The notes beneath the pieces were generated by a model. That model did no database searches and was not told where the DNA came from. It saw only the letters and a list, made by a program, of their open reading frames with translations. A stretch of DNA of 64,000 nt from Streptomyces sp. RKAG290. Lineage in GTDB: Bacteria > Actinomycetota > Actinomycetes > Streptomycetales > Streptomycetaceae. Shown one piece after another: positions 1-8,695 of this stretch (its first letter is position 1; each line of letters begins with the position of its first letter). The stretch spans positions 4,091,894 to 4,155,893 of the forward strand of contig NZ_JAJOZC010000001.1 of NCBI RefSeq assembly GCF_023701695.1. Reading direction: 5' to 3'. A program made the translations under genes and the position numbers.

Positions 1-242
1 AGCGCGCCACGGTCGGCCTCGAACGACAGGGCGGTGACGGCTCCGGCGTACCGGATGGCATTCGTCACCAGTTCCGACGAGAGCAGCAGCAGGTTCTGCA
101 CCGTATGGGCGGACGGTGCCGGATTGAGTTCCGCGGCGAAGGCCGCGGCGGCGGCGCGTGCGTCGGCCGCCCTGAGCGGCGGCTCGGTCTCCGAGAAAAC
201 ACTCCGGTCGGAGAGAACGGGTGCGGTGCACTGGTCGGTCAT
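1..242 (-). CDS. ATP-binding protein, RsbW/HATPase type (partial)
   Basis: The gene runs off the left edge; only about 80 N-terminal residues are present. The visible part contains LLLSSELVTNAIRYA, the N-box region of serine-kinase anti-sigma-factor ATPases (HATPase_c) where Glu and Asn bind Mg-ATP. Proteins of this family in Streptomyces usually phosphorylate an anti-anti-sigma factor or bind a sigma factor. The ATG start is preceded by GGTGAATCACC, which is not a strong ribosome site. The partner and target cannot be told from this fragment. The family call is fairly sure; the role is inferred from the family. Confidence 0.75.
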   Translation of the reverse strand, partial: MTDQCTAPVLSDRSVFSETEPPLRAADARAAAAAFAAELNPAPSAHTVQNLLLLSSELVTNAIRYAGAVTALSFEADRGA

Positions 243-468
243 GGTGATTCACCCCGTGGAGAATGTCGTCAGCCGGTCTTGATTGCTTGACTGCGTGTAC
301 CCGAGCTTTTTCCAGGTATCCGAAATTGATTCGTACGGGTGAGGTGGAATGTGCTCCTGCGGCGGTGGAGGCGTGCGGATCTCTCCCCGGGGCAGGTGTA
401 CGGGACAGGAAAGCGCGGTACGTCCGGAGGCGGTTCCGGGTCGGCCGCCGCGGCGAAGGGAACAGCCC

Positions 469-897
469 ATGAACGAGTCCGTCGACCCCGCACCGGACTC
501 GACTGCGGTGATCACGGAGCCGGTGCCGGATCTCCAGCTCCAGCTGCTGATCCAGCTTCTCGACCGGGAGATGCGCTCCAGCCTGCCGCTCACCCTGACG
601 ATCCCCGCCGGTGTTCTGCACGGTGACGTGATCGGTCACGAGGCCTGGAAGGCCGACTGGTCCAGGAGCCTGCGGCAGGTCGAGGGCGAGGGTGCCAACC
701 TCATCGCCGAGTTCCCCGAGACGGTGGACCAGGGCATCAAGGAGCTGCGCACGGACGACGGCGCGCAGCAGCTGCCCCGCTGGATCCATCTGCGGGACGC
801 CACTCTGATCTTCGGCGGTATGGCCCCGCTGCGGCTGCCGCTGTGGCGTGGGCGGCTGGCCGACGTGTCCGGGTGGGCGCTCGGCCGGCCGGAGTAG
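469..897 (+). CDS. GvpU-like gas vesicle accessory protein
   Basis: A 142-residue protein. Its C-terminal half (WIHLRDATLIFGG, then LWRGRLADVSGWALG) follows the same pattern as Bacillus megaterium GvpU, which has an IHLKNTKI...WRGKIAEVDGFFLGK arrangement at the same distance from its end. GvpU is a small accessory protein of gas vesicle clusters with no known enzymatic activity. The ATG at 469 was chosen because GAAGGG lies about nine bases upstream; an ATG at 349 in the same frame would add an Arg/Gly-rich extension unlike the family. No other gvp gene is visible here, so it is an orphan or the edge of a cluster. The homology is judged by eye from remembered sequence. Confidence 0.6.
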   Translation: MNESVDPAPDSTAVITEPVPDLQLQLLIQLLDREMRSSLPLTLTIPAGVLHGDVIGHEAWKADWSRSLRQVEGEGANLIAEFPETVDQGIKELRTDDGAQQLPRWIHLRDATLIFGGMAPLRLPLWRGRLADVSGWALGRPE

Positions 898-922
898 CGC
901 AGGCCCGCGGACGGGGCGGGAC

Positions 923-980
923 ACGGGACAGGGGCGGGGTCCGGCACACATCGGTGTGCCGGACCCCGCCCCTGTCCCGT
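923..980. terminator. bidirectional terminator hairpin
   Basis: A perfect 27-bp inverted repeat (923-949 and 954-980) with the four-base loop ATCG lies between two convergent genes, the GvpU-like gene and argS. It has no T-run, which is usual for Streptomyces terminators, and it can serve both strands. Confidence 0.85.
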
Positions 981-1007
981 CAGGACGTGCGGCGCGTGCC
1001 GCGTCGC

Positions 1008-2780
1008 TCAGAGCCGCTCGGGGGTCCGGATGCCGAGCAGCGCCATGCCCTGGTGCAGCGTGCGGGCGGTGAGCTCGACCAGGAAGAGACGGTTCTCGAC
1101 TACCTCCGCCGGGTTGTCGTCGCTCAGGACGTGGCACTGGTCGTAGAACGTCGTGAGGTGCGAGGCGAGCTGGTAGAGGTACGCGGCCAGCTTGTGCGGC
1201 TCGCAGCCCGCCGCCACCTCGGACAGGACCTCGCCGAACTGGTCCAGGTGCAGACCCAGCGCCCGCTCGGCCGGCGCGAGCTCCAGCTCCGGGTGCGCGA
1301 CCGGCTTCGCGTCGCCGGCCTTGCGCAGGATCGACCGGATACGCGCGTACGCGTACTGGAGGTACACCGACGTGTCGCCGTGCAGCGACACCATCTGGTC
1401 CAGGTCGAACTTGTAGTCCCGTACGGCGGAGGTCGACAGGTCCGCGTACTTCACGGCGCCGATGCCGACGTAGCGGCCGTTCTCGACGATCTCCTCCTCG
1501 GAGAGTCCGATCTTCTCGGCCTTCTCCCGGACCACGGCCGTCGCCCGCTCGACCGCCTCGTCGAGCAGGTCCTCCAGCCGGACCGTGACACCCTCACGGG
1601 TCTTGAACGGCTTGCCGTCCTTGCCGAGCACCGTGCCGAAGGCGAGCTGGTGCGCCTTGACGTCCTCGTTCAGCCAGCCGGCCCGGCGGGCCGTCTCGAA
1701 GACCATCTTGAAGTGCAGGGACTGCCGGACGTCCACCACGTACACGAGGGTGTCGGCCTTGAGGTTCTGGACCCGGTCGCGGATCGCGGAGAGGTCGGTC
1801 GCCGCGTAGCCGTAGCCGCCGTTCGTCTTCTTGACGATCAGCGGGGTCGGGTTGCCGTCCGGGCCCTTCACGTCGTCGAAGAACACGCACAGCGCACCCT
1901 CGGAGCGGACGGCGACGCCCGTCTCCTCCAGGATCCGGCAGGTCTCCTCCAGCATGTCGTTGTAACCGGACTCGCCGACGATGTCCGGGTCGTTGATCTT
2001 CATGTCGAGCTTGTCGAAGACCGAGTAGAAGTAGATCTTCGACTCGTCGACGAACCGCTGCCACAGGGCGAGCGTCTCCGGGTCACCGGCCTGGAGGGCG
2101 ACCACCCGGTTCCGTGAGCGGTCCTTGAACTCCTCGTCGGAGTCGAAGAGGGCCCTCGACGCCTTGTAGAGCCGGTTCAGGGACGACATGGCGGCTTCGC
2201 CGTCGGCCTTGTCGTCCTCGTGGTTCAGCTCGCCCGGGTGCTCGATCAGGTACTGGATGAGCATGCCGAACTGGGTGCCCCAGTCGCCGATGTGGTGCCG
2301 CCGCACGACGGACTCGCCGGTGAACTCCAGGATCTGCACCATCGCGTCACCGATCACGGCGGACCGCAGGTGACCGACGTGCATCTCCTTGGCCACGTTC
2401 GGCTGGGCGTAGTCGATGACCGTGGTGCCGGCGGCGCTGTTGTACGGCACGCCGAGCCGGCCCTCGTCGTCCGCGGCACGGGCGGCCAGGGTCTCGATGA
2501 TCGACCGGTCCGAGAGCGTGATGTTCAGGAAGCCGGGGCCGGACACCTCGATGTCCTTGATCAGGTCGGTCGCCGGGAGGGCGGCCGTGACCTGGGCGGC
2601 CAGCTCGCGCGGGTTGCCCTTGAGCTTCTTGGCGAGCGCCAGGATGCCGTTGGCCTGGAAGTCGGCCCGGTCGCTTCGGCGCAGCAGCGGGTCCGCGGTA
2701 CCGGCATCCGGCAGGGCTGCCGTCAGGGCGTCCGCCAGCTGCTGCTGGAGCGTGGAAGCGAGGGAATTGACCGAGGCCAT
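1008..2780 (-). CDS. argS: arginyl-tRNA synthetase
   Basis: Class I synthetase that charges tRNA-Arg in the cytoplasm, about 590 residues, full length for bacterial ArgS. Visible in order: N-terminal additional domain with LLRRSDRADFQANGILALAK, the HIGH-type signature in NVAKEMHVGHLRSAVIGD, a degenerate KMSKS region around GKPFKTREG as is usual in ArgS, and a C-terminal DALR-type anticodon domain ending LHQGMALLGIRTPERL. The open frame extends ten codons upstream, but the start MASVNS at 2780 matches the family. It is divergent from lysS, so two aminoacyl-tRNA synthetases share a 134-bp promoter region. Reading frame intact. Confidence 0.97.
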   Translation of the reverse strand: MASVNSLASTLQQQLADALTAALPDAGTADPLLRRSDRADFQANGILALAKKLKGNPRELAAQVTAALPATDLIKDIEVSGPGFLNITLSDRSIIETLAARAADDEGRLGVPYNSAAGTTVIDYAQPNVAKEMHVGHLRSAVIGDAMVQILEFTGESVVRRHHIGDWGTQFGMLIQYLIEHPGELNHEDDKADGEAAMSSLNRLYKASRALFDSDEEFKDRSRNRVVALQAGDPETLALWQRFVDESKIYFYSVFDKLDMKINDPDIVGESGYNDMLEETCRILEETGVAVRSEGALCVFFDDVKGPDGNPTPLIVKKTNGGYGYAATDLSAIRDRVQNLKADTLVYVVDVRQSLHFKMVFETARRAGWLNEDVKAHQLAFGTVLGKDGKPFKTREGVTVRLEDLLDEAVERATAVVREKAEKIGLSEEEIVENGRYVGIGAVKYADLSTSAVRDYKFDLDQMVSLHGDTSVYLQYAYARIRSILRKAGDAKPVAHPELELAPAERALGLHLDQFGEVLSEVAAGCEPHKLAAYLYQLASHLTTFYDQCHVLSDDNPAEVVENRLFLVELTARTLHQGMALLGIRTPERL

Positions 2781-2914
2781 CAGCTGGCTGCCGTTTCCGT
2801 AGGGGTACAAGGGATGGCCCCAAGTATCCCACGGTGTGTAAAGCCGTTTTCGCGCTGTGGGCGGTACCTGGGAGAATGACGACTGCCCCTATGAGTCCTA
2901 CAAGAGAGAAGGAC

Positions 2915-4680
2915 GTGCCGACCGTGGCTCAGAGTCAGAGCAGCACCGAGACCGACTGGGTCTCCCGCTTCGCGGACGATGTCATCGCCGAATCGGAGCG
3001 TCGTGCGCCTGGCAAACCGGTCGTCGTCGCCTCCGGTCTCTCCCCGTCGGGCCCGATCCACCTGGGCAACCTCCGTGAGGTCATGACCCCGCACCTGGTC
3101 GCCGACGAGATCCGCCGCCGCGGTCACACCGTCCGGCACCTGATCTCCTGGGACGACTACGACCGCTACCGCAAGGTGCCGAACGGCGTCCCGGGGTCGA
3201 CGAGTCCTGGGCGGAGCACATCGGCAAGCCGCTGACCTCGGTGCCCGCCCCGGCCGGGTCCGCGTACCCGAACTGGTCGGAGCACTTCAAGGCCGCGATG
3301 ACGGACGCGCTGGACGAGCTGGGTGTCGAGTACGACGGCATCAGCCAGACGGAGCAGTACCTGGCGGGGACGTACCGCGAGCAGATCCTGCACGCGATGC
3401 GGCACCGCGGCGACATCGACGCGGTCCTGGACCGCTACCGGACCAAGAAGGACCCGGCCGCCGGCGGCGCCGGCAAGGGTGGCAAGAAGCCCCAGCAGAA
3501 GAAGGCCGACGAGGCCGAACTGGAGGCCGAGGCGGGTTCCGGCGCGGCGAGCGAGGACGACGGCAGCGGCGGCTCGGCGGGCTACTTCCCGTACAAGCCC
3601 TACTGCGGCAACTGCGAGAAGGACCTGACCACGGTCACGTCGTACGACGACGACAGCACCGAGCTGAACTACACCTGTTCGGCCTGCGGCTTCGCCGAGA
3701 CGGTCCGGCTGAAGGAGTTCAACCGCGGCAAGCTCGTCTGGAAGGTCGACTGGCCGATGCGCTGGGCGTTCGAGGGCGTGATCTTCGAGCCGAGCGGGGT
3801 GGACCACTCCTCGCCCGGTTCGTCGTTCGTCGTCGGCGGCCAGATCGTCCGCGAGATCTTCGACGGCGTGCAGCCGATCGGACCGATGTACGCCTTCGTC
3901 GGCATCTCCGGCATGGCGAAGATGTCCTCCTCCAAGGGCGGCGTGCCGACCCCGGCCGACGCGCTGAAGATCATGGAGGCGCCGCTGCTGCGCTGGCTGT
4001 ACGCGCGGCGCAGGCCCAACCAGTCCTTCAAGATCGCCTTCGACCAGGAGATCCAGCGGCTCTACGACGAGTGGGACTCGCTGGAGCGCAAGGTCGCCGA
4101 CGGCTCCGTGCTGCCGGCCGACGCCGCCGCGCACGCCCGCGCGATCGGGACGGCCGCCGGTGAGCTGCCGCGCACGCCGCGCCCGCTGCCGTACCGCACC
4201 CTCGCCTCGGTCGCCGACATCACGGCCGGGGCCGAGGACCAGACGCTGCGCATCCTCAGCGAGCTGGACCCGGAGAACCCGCTGACCTCGCTGGACGAGG
4301 CCAGGCCGCGGCTGGACCGGGCCGAGAACTGGATCACCACCCAGGTCCCGGCCGAGGCCCGCACCGTCGTCCGCGACGAGCCGGACAAGGAACTCCTCGG
4401 CTCGCTGGACGACCAGGGCCGCGAATCGCTGCGGCTGCTGGTGGAGGGGCTCGACTCGCACTGGTCGCTGGACGGGCTGACCACGCTCGTCTACGGCGTG
4501 CCGAAGACGCTGGCCGGCCTGGACGCCGACGCGAAGCCGACGCCCGAGCTGAAGACCGCGCAGCGGTCGTTCTTCGCGCTGCTGTACCGGCTGCTCGTCA
4601 GCCGGGACACGGGGCCGCGCCTGCCCACGCTGCTGCTCGCGGTCGGGGCGGACCGGGTGCGCCGGCTGCTCGGCGCGTAG
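2915..4680 (+). CDS. lysS: class I lysyl-tRNA synthetase (frameshifted)
   Basis: Charges tRNA-Lys. This is the class I (archaeal/actinobacterial, LysK-type) enzyme: HIGH signature in SPSGPIHLGNLREV, a zinc-ribbon pair CGNC...CSAC, and the KMSKS-type KMSSSKGG. The GTG start at 2915 follows AGAGAAGG. The frame breaks near 3193-3196. After YRKVPNGVPG the sequence has GGGG where one more G would give GVPGVDESWAEHIGKPL and join the downstream frame (3197-4680) without loss. A one-base deletion in a G run of a housekeeping gene is probably a consensus error. The family also includes streptomycetes that carry a second, class II enzyme, so real loss cannot be excluded. Confidence 0.93.
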
Positions 4681-4703
4681 CGGCCGGCTGCCGCGCAGGA
4701 CGT

Positions 4704-4750
4704 ACGGCGAAGGGCCGCCACCCGGTGCTCGGGTGGCGGCCCTTCGCCGT
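4704..4750. terminator. terminator between lysS and the DUF2637 gene
   Basis: A perfect 21-bp inverted repeat (4704-4724 and 4730-4750) with a five-base loop GTGCT sits between convergent genes and can act on both strands. Confidence 0.85.
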
Positions 4751-4821
4751 TGCACAGCCGGTCAGGCGCTCAGCCGTCCGGTCGCTGCGGCGTTCGCCCG
4801 GTCGCCGAGTGGTTCAGGTGT

Positions 4822-6246
4822 TCACGCGATGTGATCCGCTTCGAGCTCGGCGTGGTAGCGGTTCTTGAAGCCCTGGATCAGCTGGCGGAGCAGGGCCGCG
4901 CTGCGCGGGTGCCGCACGTTGTGGCCGTCCGACAGGTGTATGTCGAGGACCTCGATGCTGGGGTACGTGCTGTGCTGGGTCACGAACGCGGCGAAGACCT
5001 CATACGCGATCTCGCTGAACTCCGCGTCCTCCTGCGCCCACTCCTCGGCCCATTCCTCGGCGGCCTCGGCGACCGGCTTCGGCTGCTCCGGGGCCTCTTC
5101 GGCCTCGGGGGACGGCAGCCGCTGCTCGCTGCGGGGACCCGGCACGGCGCCGATCGTGCCCACGTTGCCCAGCGGACGGGTGCGGCCGGGGCCCGTAGGG
5201 ATCATCACCGGGGTGGGCTCCAGGCCGTCGACGTACGTCGGGTTGTACGAACCCTCGTACGCGCCGTCCGGCGCCTGCGCCGCGAACCACGGGCTCTCGT
5301 GCGAAGCCGGGCCCTGCTGCTCCTGCCACTCCTCGGCGGCGGGGTCCTGGGGGTGCGCCTGGGGGTAGCTCTGGGGAGGGTTCTGCGGGTGGTTCCGGAG
5401 TTCGTTCCCCGGGTGCTGCGGCTGGTGCTGGGGCTCGGCGTACTGCTCCTGCTGCCCGGCGTGAGCGGGGGCGAGCTCCGGCTGCCGGCCCTGGGTCTCG
5501 CCCTGGACCTGGGCCTGGGCCGTCTCGACGGCGGCGGGGGCCGGGGGCAGCAGGGCCGGTTCGATGCCTGCGGCGGCGAGCCCGGCGGGGCCGGTCTCGG
5601 CCAGCGGCACGCCGTACTTCGCGAGGCGGAGCGGCATCAGGGACTCGACGGGGGCCTTGCGACGCCAGTTGCGGCCGAAGCGGGCCTGGAGGCGGGCCTG
5701 GTAGATCAGCCGGTCCTGTTCGAGCTTGATGACCTGCTCGTACGACCGCAGCTCCCACAGCTTCATCCGCCGCCACAGCCGGAACGTCGGGATGGGGGAG
5801 AGCAGCCAGCGCGTGAGCCGGACACCCTCCATGTGCTTGTCGGCCGTGATGTCGGCGATCCGGCCCACGGCGTGCCGGGCGGCCTCGACGGAGACCACGA
5901 ACAGCACCGGGATCACGGCGTGCATGCCGACGCCGAGCGGATCGGGCCAGGCCGCCGCGCCGTTGAACGCGATCGTCGCGGCCGTCAGCATCCAGGCCGT
6001 CTGGCGCAGCAGCGGGAACGGGATGCGCAGCCACGTCAGCAGCAGGTCCAGCGCGAGCAGGACGCAGATGCCGGCGTCGATGCCGATCGGGAAGACCAGC
6101 GAGAAGTTCCCGAAGCCCTTCTGCAGGGCGAGCTCGCGCACGGCCGCGTACGAGCCCGCGAAACCGATCGCTGCGATGAGCACCGCTCCGGCGACCACGA
6201 GCCCGATGAGTATCCGGTGCGTGCGTGTCAGCTGCATCGCGGCCAC
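4822..6246 (-). CDS. DUF2637 membrane protein
   Basis: About 474 residues. The first 130 hold four hydrophobic helices (for example RILIGLVVAGAVLIAAIGF and WMLTAATIAFNGAAAW), the DUF2637 pattern seen in SpdB-like and other Streptomyces membrane proteins. Next come a basic Arg-rich segment (RLWRRMKLWELRSYEQ), a long low-complexity Pro/Gln/Glu-rich linker, and a small C-terminal domain (FAAFVTQHSTYPSIEVLDIHLSDGHNVRH) resembling a winged-helix or DNA-binding fold. The GTG at 6246 is chosen because GAGGGG lies six bases before it; an ATG nine bases later is possible. It looks like a membrane-tethered protein with a cytoplasmic tail. Plasmid-transfer Spd proteins share the domain, but nothing around it suggests a plasmid. 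Function unknown. Confidence 0.8.
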   Translation of the reverse strand: MAAMQLTRTHRILIGLVVAGAVLIAAIGFAGSYAAVRELALQKGFGNFSLVFPIGIDAGICVLLALDLLLTWLRIPFPLLRQTAWMLTAATIAFNGAAAWPDPLGVGMHAVIPVLFVVSVEAARHAVGRIADITADKHMEGVRLTRWLLSPIPTFRLWRRMKLWELRSYEQVIKLEQDRLIYQARLQARFGRNWRRKAPVESLMPLRLAKYGVPLAETGPAGLAAAGIEPALLPPAPAAVETAQAQVQGETQGRQPELAPAHAGQQEQYAEPQHQPQHPGNELRNHPQNPPQSYPQAHPQDPAAEEWQEQQGPASHESPWFAAQAPDGAYEGSYNPTYVDGLEPTPVMIPTGPGRTRPLGNVGTIGAVPGPRSEQRLPSPEAEEAPEQPKPVAEAAEEWAEEWAQEDAEFSEIAYEVFAAFVTQHSTYPSIEVLDIHLSDGHNVRHPRSAALLRQLIQGFKNRYHAELEADHIA

Positions 6247-6621
6247 CCGCGACCCCTCCCCGCTTCTTCGTCTCCGACGTCCGGTCTGGAAGGACGATTT
6301 CGAGTTCTGGCGGGCACAGCCTGGCACATGCGGGCGTGGTGCGTTGCGCGGGGAGGGGCGAAGTCCGGTTCCGGGATGAGGGCCGGGCTTCGTAAAACCG
6401 CTTCTGCGCAGGGGCGTTGGGGCTTCAGGGCCCCTGCGGTCGGGTGTTTCGGGGCGGGGAGGGAACGGTCAGGCAGCCTTCTTGACCGAGGACTTCGGGC
6501 GGCCGGCAGGCTTCGTGCCAGGGGTCTGCGCGGCCGACCGGGCCGGGGGCTGAGCCGGCCGGCCTGCTGGGATTCAGGCAGCCGGTCGACCTTCGGGGCT
6601 CAGCCCGCCGGCCGCCCGGGC
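6247..6621. other. intergenic region, no gene supported
   Basis: This stretch separates two same-strand genes. A minus-strand reading from about 6590 to 6469 ends in GTKPAGRPKSSVKKAA and a stop, a composition like the Lys/Ala-rich tail of the next gene upstream, but it has no start codon and an upstream in-frame stop. The region also contains repeated GGCCGGC-type words. No clear promoter was seen. Confidence 0.4.
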
Positions 6622-7497
6622 TCAGCCTGCCGACTTGGCCGTGGACTTGGTGGTCTTGGCCTTGGCCTTGGCCGTGGACTTGCCGGAGGCCTTGGTCGCC
6701 TTGTCCGTCGTCTTGCCGGTCTCCTCGTCCGAGGCCTTGTCCGATGCCTTGGGGGACTCGGGCGAACCGCTCGCCTTCGCGCTCTCGTTGGCGGTGGCGA
6801 CGGCGGCGACTGCCTCCTTGGCCGCCTTCTCGGCGCCCTTCAGGATGTCGTCGGCGGACGGGGTCTTCGCGCCCGCGTAGCCCGCGCCGTTGTACGTGAG
6901 GGTGACGACGACGTTCCCCGTACGGGCGATGACCGTCGCGTACTTGAAGTCCTCACCCGTCTTGTCGAGGTCGTAGGTGACCTTGGTCGCCTCGTCGCCG
7001 ATGGAGCCGACGGGAGCCGTGACGAGCTTCTTCGCACCCTCGGCCGCCTTGGCCTTGGCGAGCTGCTTGGCCATGTCGTCCCCGGCCCGGTCGGCGCCGC
7101 TGCCAAGGGCCTGGTCCGAGGCGAAGCGGGTGAAGCCGACGTCGAGCCAGCGGTACTGGGAGCCCTTGACGCCGTTGTCGTCGAGGCCGTTCCAGGAGCA
7201 GCTGCCGCGGGCGGCGGTGTCACTGGACTTGCCCTCGGTGCCGTTCTTGTCCCTGGCCGAGGGGACCAGGGACTTGACCGTCTTCGCGGTGATCGACTTG
7301 CACGGGTCGGGCAGCTCGGCGAACTTCGCCGGCGCGACGCTCGCCTTCGACTGTGTCGCGTCCGGCGCGGCGGACGACGAGGAGGAGCCCTCGTCCTTCT
7401 TGCTGTCGGAGTCCGACGAGCAGCCGGCGACGACGAGCATCACCGGAACGGCGGCGCAGGCGAGTATGCGGGTGAGTCGCGGGGCTGATCGGTGCAT
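6622..7497 (-). CDS. DUF3558-type lipoprotein with Lys/Ala tail
   Basis: A 291-residue secreted lipoprotein. The signal sequence ends in a lipobox VVAGC, followed by a Ser-rich linker. The body has the DUF3558 pattern: LPDPCKSITAKTVKSLVP near the start, a single Cys later in GSCSW, and a strand-rich end (YATVIARTGNVVVTLTY). The last 60 residues are almost only Ala, Lys, Ser and Thr. The ATG start follows AAGGA. It lies downstream of a second DUF3558 gene in the same direction, 188 bp away, suggesting duplication. DUF3558 members are mostly secreted proteins of unknown function in actinobacteria. The tail could contact wall polymer or nucleic acid; this is a guess. Confidence 0.85.
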   Translation of the reverse strand: MHRSAPRLTRILACAAVPVMLVVAGCSSDSDSKKDEGSSSSSAAPDATQSKASVAPAKFAELPDPCKSITAKTVKSLVPSARDKNGTEGKSSDTAARGSCSWNGLDDNGVKGSQYRWLDVGFTRFASDQALGSGADRAGDDMAKQLAKAKAAEGAKKLVTAPVGSIGDEATKVTYDLDKTGEDFKYATVIARTGNVVVTLTYNGAGYAGAKTPSADDILKGAEKAAKEAVAAVATANESAKASGSPESPKASDKASDEETGKTTDKATKASGKSTAKAKAKTTKSTAKSAG

Positions 7498-7685
7498 GGT
7501 TCCTTCACTCGGGTGGCGCGGCGGTCGGGCTGCCGGTTGGTGGGCGGGCGGCGGACGCCGGACGTCGGGCGGGTGGCAGACGTGGTTCCGGAGGGCCACG
7601 GTACGACGGACGGCAGCCGGATGCCGCCTCGGCCGGATGGTTCGCCGGGCGGTCGGCCGCCGGTCCGGACCGGCCGGGGACGGGG

Positions 7686-8534
7686 TTACTCGCTGAACCT
7701 GTCGACCAGGTTCCCGCCCAGTGCCTGGGCCTTCTCCTGCAGTTCCTTGCTGTCGGGGACCTCGGTGGAGAGGGCCGGCTGCGCGGTGTACTCGATGGTC
7801 ACGATGACGTTCGATGTGCGGAATACCACGCTCACCGTGCGGTGCTGTGCGGTGGAACCTGCCCGGGTGAGCAGATCGTCCAGAAATGCGCTGTCGCCGA
7901 GGGAGTCGAGCATGCGGGGCTGGAGGTTCTCGGCGGAGCTGCCGTCGGTGGTGTCCCCGCTGCTCTTCCCGCCTGTGCCCGGGTCCGTGCTCTTGCCCGC
8001 GTCCGTCTTCTCGCCCGCGGTCCCGGACGGGGAGCTCCCGGGGGAGTCCGAGGAGCTCGGGGTCCCGCTCTCCGGTCCGTCCGACGAGCCGGAGGACGAG
8101 GGCAGATCGGCGGCGGCCTCCTTCTTCGCGTACACCTCGCGGGCGCGGTCGTCGTCGCTCACGGACGGGTCGTAGGAGACGACGCGCTCGAAGTCGACGA
8201 GGAGGCTGCGGGTGCCGTCGGGTCCATCGGACTTCCACCGGCAGCCGACCCGGCGGTCGGTGTCGTACGTCACGGTGGCGGAACCGTCGAAGACCTTCTC
8301 CTGCTGGGCCTCGGGCAGCTCGGCGGCGCCCGGCAGGAGGTCCTTCAGGGTGGCGGGCGGGATGGAGCGGCAGGCCTCGGGAAGGGTGCGGTACTTGCCC
8401 GGGGGCGCGGCGGAGGTGGCCAGGGTGCCGGGCTTGCTGTCGGTGGCGGAATCGCTGGTTCCGTTGCCGCTGCTGCAGCCGACGGCGAGCGCTGCGATGA
8501 GCACGGCGCCGGGGGCGTACGCCATTCGTCGCAC
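7686..8534 (-). CDS. DUF3558-type lipoprotein
   Basis: A 282-residue secreted lipoprotein and likely paralogue of the next gene on this strand. The signal sequence runs MAYAPGAVLIAALAVGC with lipobox AVGC. The domain shows LPEACRSIPPATLKDLLPGA and VGCRWKSDGPDGTRSLLVDF, the paired-Cys pattern of DUF3558, and ends with a strand region VSVVFRTSNVIVTIEY. A Ser/Gly/Asp-rich insertion of about 60 residues splits the domain in the middle. The GTG at 8534 (VRRMAYAPG) is chosen because GAAGGGAG precedes it. The longer open frame to 8654 would hide the signal peptide. Function unknown. Confidence 0.83.
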   Translation of the reverse strand: MRRMAYAPGAVLIAALAVGCSSGNGTSDSATDSKPGTLATSAAPPGKYRTLPEACRSIPPATLKDLLPGAAELPEAQQEKVFDGSATVTYDTDRRVGCRWKSDGPDGTRSLLVDFERVVSYDPSVSDDDRAREVYAKKEAAADLPSSSGSSDGPESGTPSSSDSPGSSPSGTAGEKTDAGKSTDPGTGGKSSGDTTDGSSAENLQPRMLDSLGDSAFLDDLLTRAGSTAQHRTVSVVFRTSNVIVTIEYTAQPALSTEVPDSKELQEKAQALGGNLVDRFSE

Positions 8535-8695
8535 GGTCCTGGGCTCCCTTCGTGCGAAAAACGGTTGCCGCTCGTCGGCGGCCGGTGGACACAATGTGTA
8601 TCGCACGCACCGCTGTGAATGCCGGTCGGCCGACGCTTTTGCCGACCTTGGCACCGGTTTTGCGCTTTCAGACTTTTCGGGGGAATCGAGGAACT

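Noticed and set aside
4796..4870. tRNA-like words such as GGTCGCCGAGTGGTTCAGG
   Set aside because: No full cloverleaf, anticodon arm or T-loop follows; most of the stretch is the 3' end of the DUF2637 gene.
6469..6590. A minus-strand tail ending GRPKSSVKKAA and stop
   Set aside because: No start codon, stop codon upstream in frame, and no family match. It may be a chance or a decayed gene end.
4750..7488. A 912-codon plus-strand open frame
   Set aside because: It lies over the minus-strand DUF2637 and DUF3558 genes, has the Arg/Gly/Val-rich composition of a reverse-frame shadow, and no recognisable domain.
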